12,888 nt of DNA from a bacterium (GTDB lineage Bacteria; Zhuqueibacterota; QNDG01; JAFGCO01). How positions within the stretch are numbered: position 1 is the stretch's first letter; each line of letters opens with the position of its first letter. Shown in pieces: positions 1 through 6,746 of the stretch. Below the pieces are notes generated by a model. That model was not told the DNA's origin and did no database searches. It saw only the letters and a list, made by a program, of their open reading frames with translations. The DNA lies in NCBI GenBank assembly GCA_016932575.1, contig JAFGCO010000045.1:1-12888 (forward strand), read 5' to 3'. The translations under genes and the position numbers were made by a program.

Positions 1-88
1 ATTCCGAAGATTCTCGTTCTCCTTGACTTGCATGTGTTAAGCACGCCGCCAGCGTTCGTCCTGAGCCAGGATCAAACTCTCCGTTGTA
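1..88 (-). rRNA. rrs: 16S ribosomal RNA, 5' end only (partial)
   Basis: Read on the minus strand, positions 80-61 are the universal 16S start motif AGAGTTTGATCCTGGCTCAG. It is followed by the conserved stretch GACGAACGCTGGCGGCGTGC and then AACACATGCAAGTC. The mature 5' end should lie about 7-8 nt upstream of AGAGTTTG, near position 88. The gene runs off the left edge of the window, so only its first ~88 nt are seen. It is the first gene of an rRNA operon transcribed leftward. The fragment is too short for a firm taxonomic call. Confidence 0.97.
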
Positions 89-156
89 AAATTTAATATT
101 TTATTTTCGAAGAAAATGATAATGGCGTATTCATTACGAAGGCCGTGCACGCGAAT

Positions 157-168
157 GTTTCAATGAAC
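157..168 (-). promoter_or_regulatory. boxA-like antitermination element in the rRNA leader
   Basis: The minus strand reads GTTCATTGAAAC here, about 70 nt upstream of the 16S start and inside the leader made from both rRNA promoters. It resembles the boxA core (GTTCTTTGAAAAC-like) that loads the NusB/S10 antitermination complex on rRNA transcripts. It differs from that core at one or two positions, and no boxB or boxC was identified. The assignment rests on position and similarity only. Confidence 0.4.
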
Positions 169-213
169 TTTGATAACGCTTTTGAAGATTAGCATCTCCT
201 TAATGCGTTCTTT

Positions 214-242
214 AATATAATTTTTATTCGTTTTAATGTCAA
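214..242 (-). promoter_or_regulatory. rRNA operon promoter P2 (gene-proximal)
   Basis: On the minus strand, TTGACA (242-237) and TATATT (219-214) are separated by exactly 17 bp. The -35 is perfect and the -10 matches at five of six positions. Transcription would start near 207 and give a leader of about 120 nt before 16S. It lies about 90 bp downstream of a second, stronger promoter, the tandem P1/P2 arrangement usual for rRNA operons. Confidence 0.72.
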
Positions 243-304
243 GTAAATTCTAACAATCTTACTTATTTTTCAATAAAATCAGCTCCTTCATTTTGGAGCG
301 TATA

Positions 305-333
305 ATTATACATAATCACTTTTTGAATGTCAA
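305..333 (-). promoter_or_regulatory. rRNA operon promoter P1 (distal, full consensus)
   Basis: On the minus strand, TTGACA (333-328) and TATAAT (310-305) are both perfect sigma70 hexamers with a 17-bp spacer. Upstream (334-360) the DNA is almost pure A/T, as expected of an UP element that binds the RNA polymerase alpha subunits. The predicted start, near 298, falls at the edge of a small hairpin (GCTCC/GGAGC, 282-299), so the P1 RNA would begin with a stem. A rho-independent terminator just upstream shields the promoter from read-through of the 439-615 gene. Confidence 0.82.
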
Positions 334-337
334 GATA

Positions 338-360
338 TTTTTTACATTTTTTGTAAAAAA
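338..360. repeat. 9-bp perfect inverted repeat upstream of rRNA P1
   Basis: The arms TTTTTTACA (338-346) and TGTAAAAAA (352-360) are perfect inverted repeats around a 5-bp T-only loop. The palindrome sits five bases upstream of the P1 -35 hexamer, in the UP-element position. It could be a protein operator, a bent A-tract element, or a by-product of the neighbouring terminator's U tract, which overlaps the second arm. Nothing in the sequence decides between these. Confidence 0.55.
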
Positions 361-385
361 ATGGCCTTCCTGACATGAAGGCCAT
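355..385 (-). terminator. Rho-independent terminator of the 439-615 gene
   Basis: On the minus strand, ATGGCCTTC (385-377) pairs perfectly with GAAGGCCAT (369-361) across a 7-nt loop, and six or more U residues follow directly. It lies about 50 bp past the stop of the small minus-strand gene and just ahead of rRNA P1. It therefore ends that transcript and insulates the rRNA promoters. Confidence 0.85.
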
Positions 386-438
386 TCAAAACTGACAGCA
401 ATTATATCACTAGGATATAGAAAAAAGCATTTTTTCAA

Positions 439-615
439 TTACACCGCCGCTTTTTCCCAATCCGCTTTCTTCACAAACTTCGTTAAATTTCTCCCGTCAC
501 TTGTTTTTGCGCGCAGAGCATACCTTTCTTTTCCGGGGTCACCATATTTTACTTTTTCAGTCACTTCGGCTTCAACTTTTTTTCTTAATTTCACATCGTA
601 AAAAACGTCTTTCAT
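439..615 (-). CDS. Small charged protein of unknown function (58 aa)
   Basis: I do not recognise the family. The chosen start (MKDVFYDV...) has a clear Shine-Dalgarno, AAGGGAG, about 8 nt upstream; an in-frame ATG 11 codons earlier has none. The 58-residue product is rich in Lys, Arg, Glu and Asp, has no membrane segment or cysteine, and ends ...LTKFVKKADWEKAAV. The 'RYALRAKTSDGRNLTKF' core looks like an ordered beta-strand segment rather than random translation. The gene is complete: a promoter at 686-714 and a terminator at 355-385 bracket it as a single-gene transcript. It lies immediately upstream of an rRNA operon. A basic nucleic-acid or ribosome-associated role is conceivable but unproven. 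Confidence 0.75.
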   Translation of the reverse strand: MKDVFYDVKLRKKVEAEVTEKVKYGDPGKERYALRAKTSDGRNLTKFVKKADWEKAAV

Positions 616-685
616 TTTTATTCTCCCTTCTATTAAAATTCTGGGCATGCTGAATCTGTGTGCAATAATTTATTGAATACAATAA

Positions 686-714
686 AATATAGGTATTTTT
701 TTACTCAGTATCAA
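686..714 (-). promoter_or_regulatory. Promoter of the small 439-615 gene
   Basis: On the minus strand, TTGATA (714-709) and TATATT (691-686) stand 17 bp apart, each close to the sigma70 consensus. Transcription would start around 679 and give a leader of about 60 nt before the ATG at 615. The rest of 616-831 is A/T-rich and shows no gene. Confidence 0.6.
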
Positions 715-831
715 CATAAATTTTACAATAAAGATACTTTTTCTTTTATCACGAATTTATATCTATTGTTTAAAATTTATTATTATTGAATCTTTATCAG
801 ACAATCCGTTACTGGTTTTCATGTTTTTATC

Positions 832-1299
832 TTACAAACCAATAAGATCCACATCGTCTTCCTGTTTCTCTATCATCCCCTTCTGCTTTTCAAGCATTTT
901 CCCCTCTACGGAAAGTTCAGTATGGGGAATAGCTTCCAGCCGTTCTCGAGTTATGGGTTTTCCCGTAACACGACAAATACCGTACGTCTTCATTTCAATT
1001 CGTTCAAGAGCGCGATCCAGATAGGCTACCAACCGTTCCTGCCGGTCAATCATCCGGTATATGTATTCACGATCTGTCGCAACGGAAGCTGCATCGGCCA
1101 TGTGAAATGAGTATTCCGAATCTTCATCCAGGTCGGTTCGATTATCCTGAACCACCTGAGAGCGGAGGCATTCGATTTCATCCAGCGCTTCTTTTCTCTT
1201 CTTTATAATGAGCACTTTAAAAAAATCAAGATCCGAATTACTCCAGGGATAATTATTCGTTGATTTTTTAGCTTCAACTTTCCTTTTTGTTCCGGTCAT
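832..1299 (-). CDS. DksA/TraR-family protein with degenerate zinc finger
   Basis: This is a 155-aa DksA-like protein. DksA proteins enter the RNA polymerase secondary channel and, with ppGpp, alter transcription of stable-RNA genes. Residues ~25-105 are helical and charged, consistent with the coiled coil. 'MADAASVATDRE' (67-78) matches the tip region, with Asp69 in the place of DksA's second conserved Asp. Residues 106-132 are the finger (YGICRVTGKPITRERLEAIPH). Only one of the four zinc cysteines remains (Cys109), and Thr112 and Ser130 fall at other ligand positions. Bacteroidetes-type homologues show the same loss, so this is probably a lineage form rather than a damaged gene. The start at 1299 was chosen for an AGGAAAGG just upstream; an open frame extends 23 codons further without one. 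It is separated from the XRE-cupin gene by 170 bp. Confidence 0.85.
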   Translation of the reverse strand: MTGTKRKVEAKKSTNNYPWSNSDLDFFKVLIIKKRKEALDEIECLRSQVVQDNRTDLDEDSEYSFHMADAASVATDREYIYRMIDRQERLVAYLDRALERIEMKTYGICRVTGKPITRERLEAIPHTELSVEGKMLEKQKGMIEKQEDDVDLIGL

Positions 1300-1469
1300 G
1301 CCTTTCCTTATTAATTTGATAAAACACCCTGTTTTTCTCATGTCAGATAAAGCATATGCACTTATCATAAACCCATGAGTGAACGAATAAGGTAATATGG
1401 ATTTATGAAAACTGCAAGAAAAATTTCATTTTTCATTTCGATTGACCGCTTTTGTGTTTTCATCATCAG

Positions 1470-2024
1470 CTATACAATTATAACCAGAACTTCGGCCGGC
1501 TTATCATCCAATGCCTTGAGTGCATGCCGTACTTCACTTTGAAACATCAAGGCATCTCCCGGTTCAAGAACCACGGATTCCTGATCAATGGTTACCTGAA
1601 GGCGTCCTTTCAGCACATAATGAAATTCCTGCCCGGAATGACTGTTAAAATGAGATTCTGCTGTTTGTGGTTCAGGCGGGACTGTGACCAGCAGGGGCTC
1701 GACTTTTTTATGCGCAAATTGCGTGCAAAGACTCTGGTAATCGTATTCTTTCTGCCTGTCAACGGACACACCTTTGCCTTTTCGAGTCAGAGCGAAAAGC
1801 TTGAGTTGCGGTTCTTCGCCTGTCAAAAGCTCGCTTAAATCAACTCCGTATTTTTTAGCTGCCATATAAAGAAAACTGACTGGGATCTCTTCTTCTCCGG
1901 ATTCAAATGCCTGCAGTTCAGCCGGTGACGACTCCAGAGCTGCCGCTGCCCATTCCAGAGACATTTCATTCTCTTCTCTAATACGTTTCAAACGTTTGGC
2001 AATTTGTATCAACTGTTTACTCAT
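1470..2024 (-). CDS. XRE-family regulator with C-terminal cupin domain
   Basis: The 184-aa protein has an N-terminal XRE helix-turn-helix (about 8-66, including 'RLKRIREENEMSLEWAAAAL') and a C-terminal cupin barrel (about 105-184). The barrel carries 'HFNSHSGQEFHYVLKG' (126-140) and 'PGDALMFQSEVRHAL' (155-169). His126, His129, Glu133 and His167 are the likely metal or ligand side chains. Such HTH-cupin proteins usually sense a small molecule through the cupin and control neighbouring genes; the ligand here is unknown. A GGAGA about 6 nt upstream supports the ATG at 2024 over an in-frame ATG six codons earlier. It lies 87 bp downstream of the heptose enzyme on the same strand, so co-transcription is possible. 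No operator was recognised. Confidence 0.88.
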   Translation of the reverse strand: MSKQLIQIAKRLKRIREENEMSLEWAAAALESSPAELQAFESGEEEIPVSFLYMAAKKYGVDLSELLTGEEPQLKLFALTRKGKGVSVDRQKEYDYQSLCTQFAHKKVEPLLVTVPPEPQTAESHFNSHSGQEFHYVLKGRLQVTIDQESVVLEPGDALMFQSEVRHALKALDDKPAEVLVIIV

Positions 2025-2111
2025 AATCTCTCCTGTTATCAAAAATCAAAATTGATCCTGTATCATTTCAATTCCCGATTGACCTTCATCAGAAGCCGGT
2101 TATTTGGGTTT

Positions 2112-3203
2112 TTATTTTTGCCCGCGGCGTTCTTTTTCAAGAACCCAGCGGGCTGCGTCCGAAAGATCCTTTGCCCGGTAGTCGGGATCTCCCGGATACT
2201 CACTGTCTTCACCTCCGAATCCGGTGCGGACCAGAATGGTTGTCATCCCTGCGCGCCTGCCTGCCTCCATATCTCCGGTCCGGTCTCCGATCATAATGCT
2301 TCGGGACAGGTCCAGATTCAGTTCTTCTCTGGCACGTTCAATGAGCGCCTGGCCGGGTTTGCGGCAATCGCACTTGACTGATTTGGAATGCGGACAGAAA
2401 TAGATTTTATCCACCAGAATGCCGGCTTTGGAAAGGTGTGAAAGCAGGGTCCGGTTGACTGCAAAAAAATCATTTTTTGTATAGTATCCGATACCGATAC
2501 CCGGCTGGTTTGTAATAATGATAATTCGATATCCCATATCCTGAAATTGTTTCATGCCTTCAATGGCATGAGGCAGCAGCTTGAACTGTTCGGGTTCATG
2601 CAGATACAGCACTTCTTCATTAATTGTGCCGTCCCGGTCAAAAAAAACGGCCGGCCCCGGCTTGGCAGGTTTTTGTTCAAGATGAACAGCTTTTTCCTGT
2701 TCAACATATTGACTGCCGGAATTTTCATTCATCCTCGTCACTTTATCAATGATATCGGTTGTGGATATCGGTTGTTCAACCGGAATCAGCTTTACCTCGC
2801 CGCCGTATTTCTCGACCACCTCTTTTGAGGTCAATGTGCCGGACGAATAATCGCCTGCCTTGATATACAGATCCGGCTTCAGGATTTCTATATTTTTCTG
2901 GTTTCTGCGTTCATCAAACAAGAATGCGTAACTCACCGATTCTAACGCGGCCACCGTGCGAATGCGCTGATCTTCAGGGACAACGGGACGATCCGGGCCC
3001 TTGTACATTTTTACAGACGCATCGGTATTGACACCCACGATGAGCACGTCACAGAGCTGCCCGGCTTTTTCCAGGTAATCTGTATGCCCGGCATGCAACA
3101 GGTCGAACGCACCCGAAGTGAATCCGACGGTTTTGCCCTGCGCCCGAAAATCCTCGCACAGCTCGGCCAAAACCTCGCGTGTCTTAATCTTATCCTGAAT
3201 CAT
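2112..3203 (-). CDS. Fused heptose-1-phosphate adenylyltransferase / heptose-bisphosphate phosphatase (RfaE2-GmhB)
   Basis: The 363-aa protein joins two enzymes of ADP-heptose (LPS core) synthesis. Residues ~25-155 are a nucleotidyltransferase of the HldE C-terminal/RfaE2 type: 'SGAFDLLHAGH' (30-40, with the HxGH motif), 'KAGDYSSGTLTSKEVV' (115-130) and 'ISTTDII' (146-152). After a charged linker (~156-183), residues 185-355 form a HAD phosphatase of the GmhB type. These carry the DxD nucleophile motif DRDGT (189-193), TNQ (231-233), a zinc-site CPH...CDCRKP (Cys270, His272, Cys278, Cys280) and GDR (306-308). The known pathway runs GmhB (removing the 7-phosphate) then RfaE2 (adding AMP), so the fusion links the last two steps before epimerisation. 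No sugar kinase domain, GmhA or HldD is in the window. The ATG has no clear Shine-Dalgarno. Confidence 0.92.
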   Translation of the reverse strand: MIQDKIKTREVLAELCEDFRAQGKTVGFTSGAFDLLHAGHTDYLEKAGQLCDVLIVGVNTDASVKMYKGPDRPVVPEDQRIRTVAALESVSYAFLFDERRNQKNIEILKPDLYIKAGDYSSGTLTSKEVVEKYGGEVKLIPVEQPISTTDIIDKVTRMNENSGSQYVEQEKAVHLEQKPAKPGPAVFFDRDGTINEEVLYLHEPEQFKLLPHAIEGMKQFQDMGYRIIIITNQPGIGIGYYTKNDFFAVNRTLLSHLSKAGILVDKIYFCPHSKSVKCDCRKPGQALIERAREELNLDLSRSIMIGDRTGDMEAGRRAGMTTILVRTGFGGEDSEYPGDPDYRAKDLSDAARWVLEKERRGQK

Positions 3204-3265
3204 GATGTTTTAATCTAAAAAGGAATCCTGAAAAAATCAAAGAAATAATTGAGGATATTAAAAAT

Positions 3266-3298
3266 GACCTTGCGAAGGTCTTTGACTTTCGCAAGGTC
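3266..3298. repeat. REP-like palindromic element
   Basis: GACCTTGCGAA (3266-3276) and TTCGCAAGGTC (3288-3298) are perfect 11-bp inverted repeats around an 11-nt loop. The left arm can instead fold on itself (GACCTT-GCG-AAGGTC, 3266-3280), so two exclusive hairpins are possible. ATGAC occurs at both flanks (3264-3268 and 3305-3309), which could be a short target duplication or chance. No U tract follows, so it is not a simple terminator. It lies between the divergent heptose and surface-protein genes, where the latter's start and signal peptide should be. It is probably one copy of a dispersed palindromic repeat, but no second copy is in this window. Confidence 0.6.
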
Positions 3299-3357
3299 TG
3301 CGTTATGACAACGGTAAAGACAAATCCAAACCCGATAAACCTCCCAAAAAAACCAAA

Positions 3358-5268
3358 GTGATCATCACACCGGAACAGGCTGAAATCATCGTTGGAGAAG
3401 AGGTACAGTTTACGGCTCAGCTGCAGGATGAGGACAAAAGTGTTCAGGAACCCGAGTTCAAATGGAGTGTTCAGAACAAAAAAATCGGCGTCATTTCAGA
3501 CAGTGGATTGTTCACTGCGCTCGCTGCGGGGCATACAAAAATCACGGCCACATCCGGCAAGTCCACGGGCCGTGCAGAAGTGATTGTCCGCGGAGATCCG
3601 GCTGAAACCCATGAGCGCTATAAAGTGATTATCGAACCGGGTCAGGCCGAATTGTTCAGCGGCATGACCCAGCACTTTAAAGCATGGCTGATGGACAGAG
3701 AGGGTATGCGCCATGATACTGTTTTTACCTGGAGTGTGCGTAATGCGGACATCGGAACCATTGATCAGGACGGACTCTTTGAAGCGCTGAAAAAAGGACA
3801 CACATTCGTTGATGCCTCAGTGGGTCCCTGGACAGGGAAATCTTCTGTGGTGGTGCATATCGATTCCGCAACCTGGGCGTGGCGTGAAGCGGGCGCTCAC
3901 GTCGAGGTGACGCCGCGGGATACTGTGCTGCTGCCCGGCGAGACACTGCAATATGAAGCCATGCTGATGGACAGCGCGGGCAATCCGATCGAGACAGTTT
4001 TCGAATGGAGTATGGACGACCTGAGTTTCGGATCTATTGATGAAAACGGCCTCTTTGAAGCCATAGCCGATGGAAAGGGGTTTGTCTATGCGACGACCGG
4101 TTCATTTTCCGGCAAAGCTCATGTGGTGGTCAAAGATACCACATCACTGCAGCCGGAAGGACAGCCCAAAGAAGGCCGAAAAATGGTGATTTTACCAAAG
4201 GATACTCTGGTACTCGTGGATGCGGATATTCAGTATCAGGCGTTTATCGTGGATACAGTAGGAAACAGTACTAAAGTTCTGCCTCACTGGCGTCTCATCG
4301 GGAATACGGTTGGAGAGTTAAGTGAAACCGGGCTCTTTCTCGCTGAAAAGACCGGGAATGGCGTCATAAAAGCAAGATGGCAGAATTATACGGCCACGAC
4401 CCGCATCCGTGTCACCACGGCGGACGATTCGGCCAAGGGCAAATGGGCCAAATTTTTACCGATCCTTCCGGACGGATCCGAAACCGGTCAGGAAGATGAA
4501 GTGCGGGAATCCGGTGTTGTGACCATAGACAGTCTGCCCTTTCCGTTAAATGTGCTCAACGGCGCGCAAGTGGCCCTGCCTACCGGCAGTTTATCGGATT
4601 CCGTGTCCATCGAGGTCTCAATACCAAGTTTGGCTGATATTCTGGAAGATACGGTCAGTTACGCATCTGCTATTCTCAGCGGGATATCCTTCAATGTATA
4701 TGTAGACAGCCAATTGGTCAGTCCGTATTATTTTGAAGAACCGGTTCAGGTAACCATTCCCTACAATCCGGAATTACTGGATGAACTGGGACTGACCGTG
4801 GATGATCTATGGGTATTCTTTTATACGGACAGTGCCGGTTTCGACAGTCTGGATGTTTATAACGTGGTGGTGGATACCACTGAAAATAAAGTCTATGTGG
4901 AAGTCAGCCATTTCTCGGAGATTATTCTCGGAAGCAAATCTCTGGCAAAAACAACATTTTTTAAAACATCCAATACTCCGCCGGCGGCGTATGCGCTATA
5001 TAAAAATTATCCCAATCCGTTTAATCCGGTAACCACCATCCGGTTTGATGTGGCGGGACAAGAAAATCAGCATATTCGACTCACCATTTACAATATGCTG
5101 GGTCAGCAGGTGTGTACGCTAATGAACCGATCCGTATCACCGGGTCAATATACAATCCAATGGAATGGATTGAATGAGCGAAATCAGACAGTGGCATCGG
5201 GTATTTACATTTATCGACTGCAGTCGAAACAGTTCAACATGACGAGACGGATGGTTCTGATTCGTTAA
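3358..5268 (+). CDS. Ig-like repeat surface protein with C-terminal sorting domain, probably 5'-truncated
   Basis: The readable product of 636 aa holds four tandem Big2-type Ig-like domains, about residues 1-77, 88-166, 181-258 and 276-352. The first three share an 'F-x-W-S ... G-x-I/F-x-x-x-GLF-x-A' pattern, and the fourth is diverged. A ZU5-like segment follows (~395-525, with 'VTIPYN' and 'VSHFSEIIL'), then a C-terminal domain (~545-636) starting 'YPNPFNP' and ending MVLIR, of the type IX secretion/FlgD-like sorting type. Such proteins are exported and attached to, or released from, the cell surface. The 5' end is wrong for that: the frame is open upstream only to a stop at 3283-3285, has no ATG, GTG or TTG before the GTG at 3358, no Shine-Dalgarno there, and no signal peptide. 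The palindrome at 3266-3298 sits exactly at this break. The sequence before 3358 (in-frame Lys/Pro-rich 'KDKSKPDKPPKK') still looks like protein. Confidence 0.85.
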   Translation: MIITPEQAEIIVGEEVQFTAQLQDEDKSVQEPEFKWSVQNKKIGVISDSGLFTALAAGHTKITATSGKSTGRAEVIVRGDPAETHERYKVIIEPGQAELFSGMTQHFKAWLMDREGMRHDTVFTWSVRNADIGTIDQDGLFEALKKGHTFVDASVGPWTGKSSVVVHIDSATWAWREAGAHVEVTPRDTVLLPGETLQYEAMLMDSAGNPIETVFEWSMDDLSFGSIDENGLFEAIADGKGFVYATTGSFSGKAHVVVKDTTSLQPEGQPKEGRKMVILPKDTLVLVDADIQYQAFIVDTVGNSTKVLPHWRLIGNTVGELSETGLFLAEKTGNGVIKARWQNYTATTRIRVTTADDSAKGKWAKFLPILPDGSETGQEDEVRESGVVTIDSLPFPLNVLNGAQVALPTGSLSDSVSIEVSIPSLADILEDTVSYASAILSGISFNVYVDSQLVSPYYFEEPVQVTIPYNPELLDELGLTVDDLWVFFYTDSAGFDSLDVYNVVVDTTENKVYVEVSHFSEIILGSKSLAKTTFFKTSNTPPAAYALYKNYPNPFNPVTTIRFDVAGQENQHIRLTIYNMLGQQVCTLMNRSVSPGQYTIQWNGLNERNQTVASGIYIYRLQSKQFNMTRRMVLIR

Positions 5269-5294
5269 TACATCTGAATAAACAGCTTCAACAT

Positions 5295-5331
5295 AAGCCG
5301 GAGGCTAAAAAAATCCTCCGGCTTTTTATTT
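5295..5331 (+). terminator. Rho-independent terminator of the surface-protein gene
   Basis: AAGCCGGAGG (5295-5304) pairs perfectly with CCTCCGGCTT (5315-5324) across a 10-nt A-rich loop, followed by TTTTATTT. It lies 27 bp past the stop of the 3358-5268 gene and before the treT promoter, so the two genes are separate transcription units. Confidence 0.92.
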
Positions 5332-5351
5332 AAAATATCACAACTCCCCTC

Positions 5352-5380
5352 TTGACAATGCCGTTTATGAATCGTATCAT
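5352..5380 (+). promoter_or_regulatory. Promoter of the trehalose synthase gene
   Basis: TTGACA (5352-5357, perfect) and TATCAT (5375-5380, four of six) are separated by 17 bp, just after the preceding gene's terminator. The transcript would start near 5387 and carry a leader of about 60 nt with the AAGGAG at 5434-5439. No operator palindrome was noticed. Confidence 0.7.
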
Positions 5381-5447
5381 TATACTTATGCTGTTGATAA
5401 AGCGGATAACCGTTGTCACAACAAAATGATCCAAAGGAGATCTCTTT

Positions 5448-6698
5448 ATGCCCAGAAGCCTGGAAGACTACAGAGACATTGTCGGAGATGAAATCATTTC
5501 ACAAATCCACCGAAAAGCCATGGGAATTCTCGGCAAACATGTGGTGCATATCAATTCCACCTATCAGGGTGGTGGAGTGGCCGAAATGCTCCAATCCCTG
5601 ATCCCCCTGATGAACGATATCGGTGTGGATACAGGCTGGCGGATTCTGCACGGCAATCCGGAATTTTTCTCAATGACCAAATCCTTCCACAATGCATTGC
5701 AGGGACAGGACATCGAGATTTCGGATATAAAAAAACGCCTCTATTTACAGACCAATGAGAATTTCTCCTCATATACCCATATTGAACATGATTTCATTAT
5801 TGTGCATGATCCTCAGCCTTTGCCGCTGTTGAAATTTTACAAAAAGCAGCAGCCCTGGATCTGGCGCTGTCACATTGATCTTTCCAATCCCAATCCGGAT
5901 CTGTGGGAATTTTTAAAGACCTTTATTTTAAAATATGATACGGTCATTGTCTCGCATGAAAACTATGTGCGTAATGACCTGCCGGTCGCTCATCGCTTGT
6001 TTCCTCCGGCCATTGATCCCCTGTCGCGCAAAAACATGGAATTAAACGAACTCGTGGTCAAAAAGACACTGAAAGCCTTTCAGATTCCGTCAGACAAACC
6101 CATGATCACACAAATATCCCGGTTCGATAAATGGAAAGATCCCCTGGGTGTGATTCAGGTGTATAAGCAAGTGAAAGAAAAAATCGACTGCCGCCTTGTC
6201 CTCTGTGGCAGCATGGCTCCGGATGATCCGGAGGGCTGGGATATATTTCATGAGGTACAAAATCAGGCAGAAAAAGAAATCCAGGCAGGGGATGTGCTGC
6301 TTTTAACCACCGAAAATAATCTTCTAGTGAACGTACTGCAGCGCACTTCCGCAGTTCTGATTCAGAAGTCCATTCGTGAGGGATTCGGTCTGACCGTGAC
6401 CGAAGCCTTGTGGAAAGGCCGGCCTGTTGTGGCATCCCGTATCGGGGGCATACCTCTGCAAATTGAGAATGAAAAAAACGGATTTCTCGTGGATCCGGAA
6501 GATGTGGATGCCTGCGCGGACCACGTGATACGAATTTTAAAAGATCCGCAAATGGCCGAGGCCATGGGAGCTGCCGGCAAAGAAACCGTGCGGAAACATT
6601 TTCTGATTACCCGGTTATTGGGCGATTATCTTGATTTAATCAAATCCTTTCTGGTCTGCCCCAATCTGTCCAATGGCTCCGAAAAATGTTTTTCATAA
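5448..6698 (+). CDS. treT: Trehalose synthase TreT (GT4 glycosyltransferase)
   Basis: The 416-aa protein matches the trehalose glycosyltransferring synthases, which make trehalose from a nucleotide-diphosphate glucose and glucose in the cytoplasm. The N-terminal half shows the family signatures 'LEDYRDIVGDE' (5-15), 'VVHINSTYQGGGVAEML' (32-48), 'PLMNDIG' (53-59) and 'TKSFHNALQG' (77-86). The C-terminal Rossmann half has 'QISRFDKWKDPLG' (222-234), which binds the nucleotide sugar, and the GT4 E-x7-E motif in 'REGFGLTVTEALWKGRPVVAS' (Glu311 and Glu319). AAGGAG 8 nt before the ATG fixes the start. The last ~14 residues (after 'LIKSFL') are an unconserved-looking tail. No trehalose transporter or trehalase is nearby, so biosynthesis of trehalose as a compatible solute is more likely than uptake-linked use. 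The physiological direction and donor (ADP- or UDP-glucose) cannot be read from the sequence. Confidence 0.9.
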   Translation: MPRSLEDYRDIVGDEIISQIHRKAMGILGKHVVHINSTYQGGGVAEMLQSLIPLMNDIGVDTGWRILHGNPEFFSMTKSFHNALQGQDIEISDIKKRLYLQTNENFSSYTHIEHDFIIVHDPQPLPLLKFYKKQQPWIWRCHIDLSNPNPDLWEFLKTFILKYDTVIVSHENYVRNDLPVAHRLFPPAIDPLSRKNMELNELVVKKTLKAFQIPSDKPMITQISRFDKWKDPLGVIQVYKQVKEKIDCRLVLCGSMAPDDPEGWDIFHEVQNQAEKEIQAGDVLLLTTENNLLVNVLQRTSAVLIQKSIREGFGLTVTEALWKGRPVVASRIGGIPLQIENEKNGFLVDPEDVDACADHVIRILKDPQMAEAMGAAGKETVRKHFLITRLLGDYLDLIKSFLVCPNLSNGSEKCFS

Positions 6699-6746
6699 TA
6701 AGCCCCGGACTCAGAAACGCCGGTTTAAAAGCGCTGTTTGCCGGTT

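Noticed and set aside
282-299. GCTCC/GGAGC hairpin as a terminator within the rRNA leader
   Set aside because: The stem is only 5 bp and no U tract follows on the minus strand; it lies at the P1 start point instead.
616-648. Upstream ATG giving a 69-aa version of the small gene
   Set aside because: It has no ribosome site, whereas the ATG at 615 has AAGGGAG at good spacing.
1418-1434. A/T-only hairpin GAAAAAT/ATTTTTC as a terminator of the XRE-cupin gene
   Set aside because: It has no G/C pairs beyond the ends, and no proper U tract follows in the minus direction.
1452-1838. 128-codon plus-strand open frame
   Set aside because: It is antisense to the XRE-cupin gene, which has clear domains and a ribosome site.
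3266-3298. Palindrome as a terminator for either divergent gene
   Set aside because: It lies upstream of both genes and has no U tract on either side.
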